Assembly (NCBI GenBank): GCA_000149225.2
Contig: CM000687.1
Span: forward strand, 858,501-922,500
Origin: Lachancea kluyveri NRRL Y-12651
Taxonomy: Eukaryota; Ascomycota; Saccharomycetes; Saccharomycetales; Saccharomycetaceae
Length of the DNA stretch: 64,000 nucleotides
Direction of reading: 5' to 3'
A model generated the notes under the pieces. It was given only the letters and a program-made list of their open reading frames with translations. It was not told the DNA's origin and ran no database searches. This document shows positions 57,911 to 64,000 of this stretch, one piece after another; the first letter of the stretch is position 1, and every line of letters begins with the position of its first letter. The translations under genes were made by a program, and so were the position numbers.

Positions 57911-59276
57911 GACTTCTGAAGAACACCTTAACGAGGATATCCAGATTTTAGAATGTATGTATCCTGAACTGGATATTATAGAGGCAAACTCTGAGGTAGT
58001 TAGGGGAGAGCTGTCCTTTACCATTATATGTGCCAATGATGTTACAATTCTGTCTCCAGATAATAATCTTACAGCTTTTAGAATGGACAAATTTCCTAAA
58101 AACAAAATGCGCTTTACAGTCGATCCGAGCAAGTATCCAGATCTTGTACGAGGTGTAAGATTGAACCTAGAATCCGAATGGATGGATTTGGACGACACTG
58201 ATAAACTTGTCAAAGCTATTCACGAAGAGTTCGATTTACAATCAGACTCCTCTTTGGACACCTTTGACAAGGATTTCCCAATCCTAATGATGGTGTTTGA
58301 CTTTCTAATCAATCAATCATATCCGGTCATTTTCCCAGAGGATTCGTACAGTGCTAAGTCACACAGGCAGCTGGAGCTTTTTTCCATGTATTCGGAGAAA
58401 ACTGCACAACAAGACTTTGCTTCCAAAAACTTTCATTGCTGCATATGCATAGAATTGAAAAAGGGATCAGGAGTGGTTCAAATGCCATGTAGCAAGCACT
58501 ATTTGTGCTGCGATTGCTTGAAATCATACTTTTCCGTGATGATTAAGGAAGGCAGTATAAACAACATAAGGTGTCCTGAGTGTGATTATACAGAAATTGA
58601 TCTCAACTCTTTCGGTACATATGAGGAGCTAAAGAGGGCGGTGTTTAGTCCTGTGATACCGTTCGAATTTTTTAATGGTTTACTTCCCGAAGAATGTTGC
58701 CACAGATATAAAGAGTTGTTTTACGATAATGCTTTCAATAGGCTTTCTCGGCATAATCCCTACTCTTGTACAAAGTGTCCTCGTTGTGAAAAGTGGTGTT
58801 TAAAGGATGATTTAGACGATCAAATGGTGATATGTACTGAATGTGAATTCTGTTTTTGTTTTATTTGTTTACACTCGTGGCATGGAAACAACAACCTATG
58901 CGGTAACCGGCTGAAAATCGCAAGGGAATACGTTGAAGAATATGTTAATCAACTTACCTCAGATGAGAGAAAAAGAGAGCTTGAAACAAGATTTGGAAGA
59001 CGGACTATAAAACTGGAAGCCGATTCCTTTTTGGCCGATATGCTACTAGATTTAGCAATCGAGGACAAAGATTCAAACTTACAAAAGTGTCCTGGTTGTA
59101 AAACGGTGATTCAAAGGAGTGAAGGTTGCAATAAGATGGTATGTACCATATGTGGGGTAAGGTTTTGTTACGTATGTGCAACCACCCTTGATCCAGAAGA
59201 CCCTTACGAGCATTTTAGAGAACCATGTTCTCCGTGTTATGGTTTACTCTTTGAAGGCATGCCTGGCAATGAGTAA
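57903..59276 (+). CDS. ITT1: Itt1, RBR-type E3 ubiquitin ligase
   Basis: Itt1 is an RWD-RBR protein (RNF14 type) reported to affect translation termination through eRF1/eRF3. The product has 457 residues against 464. It has an RWD domain (about 1-125) and RING1 (about 178-235: CCICIELKK ... CSKHYLCCDC ... CPEC). The IBR lies at about 290-335 (CPRCEKWC ... CTECEFCFCFICLHSWHG). RING2 (about 395-430) reads CPGCKTVIQRSEGCNKMVC; the Cys of GCNKM is the expected catalytic residue. It is YML068W in S. cerevisiae, on chromosome XIII, so MIR1-ITT1 adjacency is another difference from S. cerevisiae. The 34-codon uORF overlaps its start. Confidence 0.95.
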   Translation: MVETSEEHLNEDIQILECMYPELDIIEANSEVVRGELSFTIICANDVTILSPDNNLTAFRMDKFPKNKMRFTVDPSKYPDLVRGVRLNLESEWMDLDDTDKLVKAIHEEFDLQSDSSLDTFDKDFPILMMVFDFLINQSYPVIFPEDSYSAKSHRQLELFSMYSEKTAQQDFASKNFHCCICIELKKGSGVVQMPCSKHYLCCDCLKSYFSVMIKEGSINNIRCPECDYTEIDLNSFGTYEELKRAVFSPVIPFEFFNGLLPEECCHRYKELFYDNAFNRLSRHNPYSCTKCPRCEKWCLKDDLDDQMVICTECEFCFCFICLHSWHGNNNLCGNRLKIAREYVEEYVNQLTSDERKRELETRFGRRTIKLEADSFLADMLLDLAIEDKDSNLQKCPGCKTVIQRSEGCNKMVCTICGVRFCYVCATTLDPEDPYEHFREPCSPCYGLLFEGMPGNE

Positions 59277-62077
59277 TAGATGAGTAACAGGAAATTTGCT
59301 TGGTTTAGCGGCTAGTGGTAGTTTGAAATGGTTCGAACTTTACCAATAGTCTGACCCCATGGTTGCTATTGCCCTGTATATAAAGCTCGTGCTGTGTGAA
59401 ATCTTAACCCTGTAAATAATAGTACAAAAATTGGTCATTGTTGGAGTAAAATAATTGACCAACCACCTAAGCATAACCACCTTCATACAACCTCCTTTAA
59501 AATTGTTTAAGCAAAGGGCTATAAATGTCCTGTTTGCGGGAAGATCGTCCTCAACATCATTGTTATTTTTTTTTTTTAGAGAATTCCATCGGAAGCTTTC
59601 TGACTACACAAACTGTTAGGTTTTACCTGTCTAACAAATCTTCCATATCACTCTGTTTAAAGACTGACCCGGCTTTTTTCTTTTCTCAAGTAAAATTATA
59701 CATGAGTGCAATAATGGTGCTACCATGTATATTTTGAGCGTCTCCATAAATTGACGTATTATCCGCACAAATTCATGACATTTCGCTAGATGGTAACTGC
59801 AGTACGAGTATGCCTGGCAGAATGGAACCCAGATAAAGATCAATAAAAAGAAAATAACTTTTGGCTTAGGACCTCGAAGTCAAGCTTTGGGAAATTAAAA
59901 GATATGAGGATTTCTGAACGCATCGCAAATTTATTAGCCTTAACAAAAAATAAGCTGTTGTATCTTAAAGACTATGGGTATACGTGCAACTAACCCAATG
60001 GTCAAGTATCGGGAACCACATAATTAGAGTAGATTGTTTTCTAGCAATAGGATTTTTACGAGCGGTGAAATGACTCCTTATGCGACAAAAGATTATGGTA
60101 AGATCTGGCAAAAGGAACAACCTCCTTTCAGTGCACACTTAAATGATATCCTTACATATCATTATTTGGAAAGAGATCCTGCTAATATTAGTACTATTAT
60201 TACTCACAGAACTGGTTGCTGTAGTATTAAATCCCTGAATTTAGAAGACAAGTAATTATTACATACGGAGAATAATTTTCTTTGTAAAGCACTCTATTTT
60301 ATTTCATTTGATGATTGCAAAAAAGAAAGCATGGAGATTACTCTACCGGGCTATGATTCTGGCAGGGATCTTCACAGTGCTACGAATGAGTTTACTAGCA
60401 ATTGGAAAATGTCTCTACTTAATTGTGTGTTCACTATTCTGTGTCATCTTTATGTTTCCTCTGAGAATCTTTTGTCAAAGCATTCTTGAATGGCACTTTA
60501 TTTTCTTGCTCTGATTTTGAAAGAAAAAAGAAAAAATGAACCAGTTTATGGATCTTTCAATAAGATATGTTAAGATACTAGAACCCTATGTTGTAGTGGT
60601 AATCTAAAATAAAAGTAAAAAAATGAACTTCTGGCAACAAGTATTGAAAGACCTCGAGATTATATCATGAATATAATAAATTGCGTGTTTTGCTCGACAA
60701 TAAATAGTACTAAATTTTTTAAAAACATTTTGCCGGAACTGACTAAAAGAGAGTAAAGAAACTTTTACTTAATAGCTCATATTACTAAAAAACTAACGAG
60801 ATTTTTAACAGAAGGTTTGTGACCGGTGCTCGAGGCTCTTACCCCAGTTGAAGCTTGATACAAGCATATACTGATATCAAATGCATTTGACAAAGGAAAA
60901 TAGCTCTAGGGGCTCAACGAATATCTATATATTAGCTAGTTGATATAAATAAGGATTCTAAAACTGTTAGAAATTACGAGTTTTATTAACAATAATACGA
61001 CAGTGACACAAACAAGCTTCACTATTAACAAAAAAAAAAGTTTGTGGATGTCCCGTTTATAAACTCGGTTGCTTTTTAAGTAAACTTATTTCTTGCGTAT
61101 TTAAGTTCCTAAAAGAGTTTTATAGAAAGATCTAGATGGTAGAACTGCATTTTTGAGATTGAGTTGTATAGTCGTGGTTAATAGAAGAGCCGGTCCGTAA
61201 TGTGACTCAAGAGGTTTAAAAGTATCTGGAAAGGGCAAGTATACGTGTTAATAATTAGTGTAAATTTATTAGCAGAAATAAAAAAATATGCTCTTGGATT
61301 CACAAACAGTTGCGTTGCTTATTTGAAAGTACCAAGTGAGTCTTTTCACCTACCGCATTTACCAGTAATTAAAAGGATACAATATCGATTTAAAAGGATA
61401 AATTTACTGTAGTGTTTTTGGTGAGTAACTTCAGACAGTGTTCTTTAGCATGTTCCATGCTGAAAAATCTCTATCCTATTGTACTAAGTGAAAATGGTAT
61501 TTTTTTAAGGCTGCAAAAAGTGCAACCAAGAAACATTGTTAAAATTTTAGGTTCTAGTCCTATATACCTTCATGGTTAATATTGGGTGACGCGCAAATAA
61601 ACTGGGCATCTACGAAAAATAATATCTGCATAAGCATAAAAATGGGTGTAGCACCCTGAACTTACCACAATGTCCAGAAGTTTGAGTTTGGGATCAACAC
61701 CTTAATACTCAAAGACCATATACTATTAGATTTTAACTTTGCACTGATTCAAAAACCTTAGAATGTAGATCATAGAGTAGTGGGGTCTAAATTGTAAGAA
61801 GCCGGGAAATTTATACAAATCAGTTGCCTGTCGAAACATCCGTGCATAACATGCTGCTCCAGTTTTCCATGGTGATTATAAAAGACCCTTCTAGTTAAAT
61901 AAAGTCAGTCGTTTAAAAAAAGATGCCTCTGTATATTTCTAAGAAGATAAAGGTGTGCAGTAACTTTATGATTCGCTTTTAGTGTATGCATTGTTTTCAA
62001 TATTAATATATAAATGACAGTTGATTAAAACTTCTGAGTTAATAATGATAAATGGAAACCAAATAAAGTAGTTTAGT
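59277..62077. other. 2.8 kb gene-poor region ITT1 to transporter relic
   Basis: Strongly AT-rich with many short frames. The longest (60034-60255, without an ATG at its start; internal ATG at 60070, MTPYATKDYGKIWQ) is not recognised. No tRNA, LTR pair, centromere core or telomere repeat seen. A palindromic GGGTGTAGCACCC lies near the right end, listed separately. AT-richness and the decayed transporter beside it suggest a region under weak selection. Confidence 0.5.
61644..61656. promoter_or_regulatory. Palindrome GGGTGTAGCACCC, possible paired Aft1 core
   Basis: Two inverted CACCC cores separated by three bases, about 420 bases before the transporter relic. The yeast iron regulator Aft1 binds YRCACCCR. 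Each half keeps CACCC but the flanks are imperfect. As siderophore transporters are Aft1 targets, it may be the old control site. Confidence 0.35.
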
Positions 62078-63924
62078 ATGGGTAAAGACCCAATATCTTT
62101 GAAGTACTCGGACAAAGAAATAACTGCTTCCATAGATAGCAGGAGACAGCCTGGATTTGAAGTAGGAAGTTTAGCTGCTTTTGATAAGTTGAAAGTTGCG
62201 AAAACTTTAAAAATCAAAAAGATTGAAGTTTTAGCTGCGCAATATAATAAGTGGTACCACAAAGTAATTTTGTTAACATATGCTTTTATATATGGCTACA
62301 GTTATGGCCTCGATTCAGTAATCCGCCCAATTTACACAAGCTATGCCACAAACTCTTATTCAGAACACTCTTTACTATCCACTACTACAGTGATTAATGT
62401 TGTGGTCAGTGTAGGAGCCCAGGTTTTATCGGCCAGACTATCTGATGTGTTTGGTAGGCTGCCCGTGTTTATTGCAGTTGCTTTTTATGTGGCTGGTACC
62501 ACTATTCAGTCTCAAGCCTACGATGTCCAAAGATATGCAGCAGGTGCTGTATTTTATAACGCAGGAAATGTCAGCATTAATTTAATTCTGACTTTAATAT
62601 TGTTCGACTGTTCATCCATGAAATGGAGGCTCTTTTGTCAATTTGTTCCAGTTTGGCCATATATTATAAACACATGGGTTTCAGGTAATATAACTTCAAG
62701 GGCCAATCCGTTAGTTCATTGGTCTTGGGATATTGGTATGTGGGCGTTTATTTTTCCATTGTCTGCTATTCCGATGCTTGCTTGCATGATACACATGAGA
62801 ATGAAAGCTAAAAAAACCCCAGAATGGTAGGAAATATGTGAAAAAAAAATCCTTTTAACAAACACACGGTATTTTCCAAACTTTAATCCAGTTGTTTTTA
62901 CAGCTGGATATTGTTGGCGTAATTTTGCTAACTGCGTCATTGGGTTGTATTCTGGTAACTCACTTTGGCAAGTGGATTTGCCACAAAGTGGCACGAAGCT
63001 GGAATAATTGTTCCTTTAGTTTTAGGTGAAGTTTTATTACCAGTATTCGTGTATTGGGAGATTAGCTGGGCAAGGAAACCGCTAGCACCTCCAAAATTGT
63101 TGAAGGATCGTGGTATTTGGGCTGGTTTCTGTATTTCCAACGTGAAATATTTTATTTACTACATGGCTGCTGATTACATGTACACTGTAATGATTGTCGC
63201 GGTAAATGAATCCGTAAAATCTGTCAGTAGGATCTTGAGCATGCCTGCATTTGTTGCCACAGTAGTATCGCCATTTTTTGCGTTGTTGATTACAAGATCG
63301 AGAAGGTTGAAACCTTGTATAATCTCCGGATGTGCTACTTGGGTGCTAGCCTTGGGCTTACTGTACCATTATAGAGGTGGATCTGAATCTCATTCCGGCA
63401 TAATTGCTGGTTTGTGTCTCCTAGGCTTTGGCAGTGTGTTGTTCACGTATCCTGTTACAGTCTCCATGCAATCGGTTACAACACACAAAAATATGGCCAT
63501 TGTTACCGCATTGAGCTATTCATTATTAGAGATTGGCGCTACTGTTGGTGCCCTTGTATCTGGCGCGGTTTGAATCCAAACATTATATAAGGATTCGGTG
63601 AAAAGGATGGAGAATCCATCACTTGCTCTGGCTGCCTATAGCTCTCCATACAAGTTTATCGTTGAATTTGCCTGGGGGACTCCAGAAAGGGAGGCTATGG
63701 TGCAATCATAAAGGTATAATCAAACATTGGAAACATTGATTGGATTAGTCTTCAGAGCACCATTGTTACTTTTAGCTTTTTTCTTAAGAGATCCAAAATT
63801 GACAGATAAAGTGGCAAGCGAAAAAATTGAGGAGGGTGTGTGTATCAATGACAAGGATGGTGATCCACAAACTGAATGGATTTTGAGCAGGTTTAACTTT
63901 ATTAGAGGTAAGAAAAATAACTAG
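62078..63924 (+). pseudogene. Decayed siderophore-iron transporter (ARN/SIT family, MFS)
   Basis: Three blocks in order resemble one ARN/SIT1/ENB1-type major facilitator (about 600-640 residues when whole): 62078-62830, about 62965-63573 and about 63727-63924. Block one has the family start of the first helices (AQYNKWYHKVILLTYAFIYG, SARLSDVFGR) and WRLFCQFVPVWPYIINTW. Block two has GEVLLPVFVYWEISWARKPL. Block three holds the last helix and tail. The chain is broken by a TAG at 62828-62830, frame changes between about 62,880 and 62,980 (RNA across this part reads LDIVGVILLTASLGCILV in one frame), a frame change with TGA near 63,571, and a stop near 63,708. At least four lesions are present, so no transporter can be made. 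It is a host gene remnant, not a mobile element. Confidence 0.85.
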
Positions 63925-64000
63925 ACTTTATTCTTATACAAAGATACTTTCATAATATCAGGCAGCGATTTTATGTTGTCATCAGTGTTTTTAAGATTCA

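Noticed and set aside
57806-59276. Fused uORF-ITT1 protein by +1 frameshift
   Set aside because: ITT1 has its own ATG that gives nearly the family length, so the shift is not needed. I keep it only as an alternative to test.

Overview
The window is yeast nuclear DNA from the Saccharomycetaceae. Genes are dense, nearly all intronless and read with the standard code, and almost every one has a recognisable Saccharomyces cerevisiae counterpart of nearly equal length. The gene order matters more than any single gene. S. cerevisiae genes split between the chromosome VIII left arm (YHL010-YHL017) and chromosome XI (YKL033W-A to YKL039) lie here as one interleaved row. A second row merges chromosome XI (YKL208-YKL214) with chromosome X (YJR073-YJR077). 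That is the order expected before the whole-genome duplication, so the source is probably a non-duplicated yeast. Protein similarity and moderate GC make the Zygosaccharomyces/Torulaspora group my best guess, but I cannot name a species.

Layout. Positions 1-24,200 hold ETP1 (cut by the left edge), PRS3, a HAD hydrolase gene with an intron, TUL1, UGP1, RGT1, an initiator tRNA-Met, OTU2, YLF2, RPS20, URC4, DUR3 and PTM1. Positions 24,200-33,000 look rearranged: a 3.7 kb stretch without a clear gene, SNG1, another gene-poor stretch and a GH125 mannosidase-type gene. Positions 33,100-56,300 hold CBT1, tRNA-Thr(CGU), OPI3, STE6, UBA1, MOG1, HOC1, CDC11, TRP3, SAC1, DOA1, YRA2 and MIR1. From 57,800 to the end come ITT1 with an overlapping basic upstream ORF, a 2.8 kb gene-poor stretch, and a decayed siderophore-iron transporter gene.

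How the genes relate. URC4 (uracil catabolism) sits directly before DUR3 (urea uptake), and the URC route releases urea, so this pair may be a small nitrogen-salvage module. Its promoters carry GATA boxes, and URC4 has a 12-bp inverted repeat upstream. UBA1 and DOA1 each have an Rpn4/PACE-type element. RPS20 has Rap1-like sites, TRP3 a Gcn4 site, OPI3 two Ino2/Ino4-type boxes, and MIR1 a CCAAT box.

The most useful corrections to a plain ORF reading are three introns. One lies in the HAD gene and supplies its missing N-terminus. Two lie in YRA2 and enclose a 21-nt micro-exon. Many start codons are downstream of the longest open frame, and I give the supported starts.
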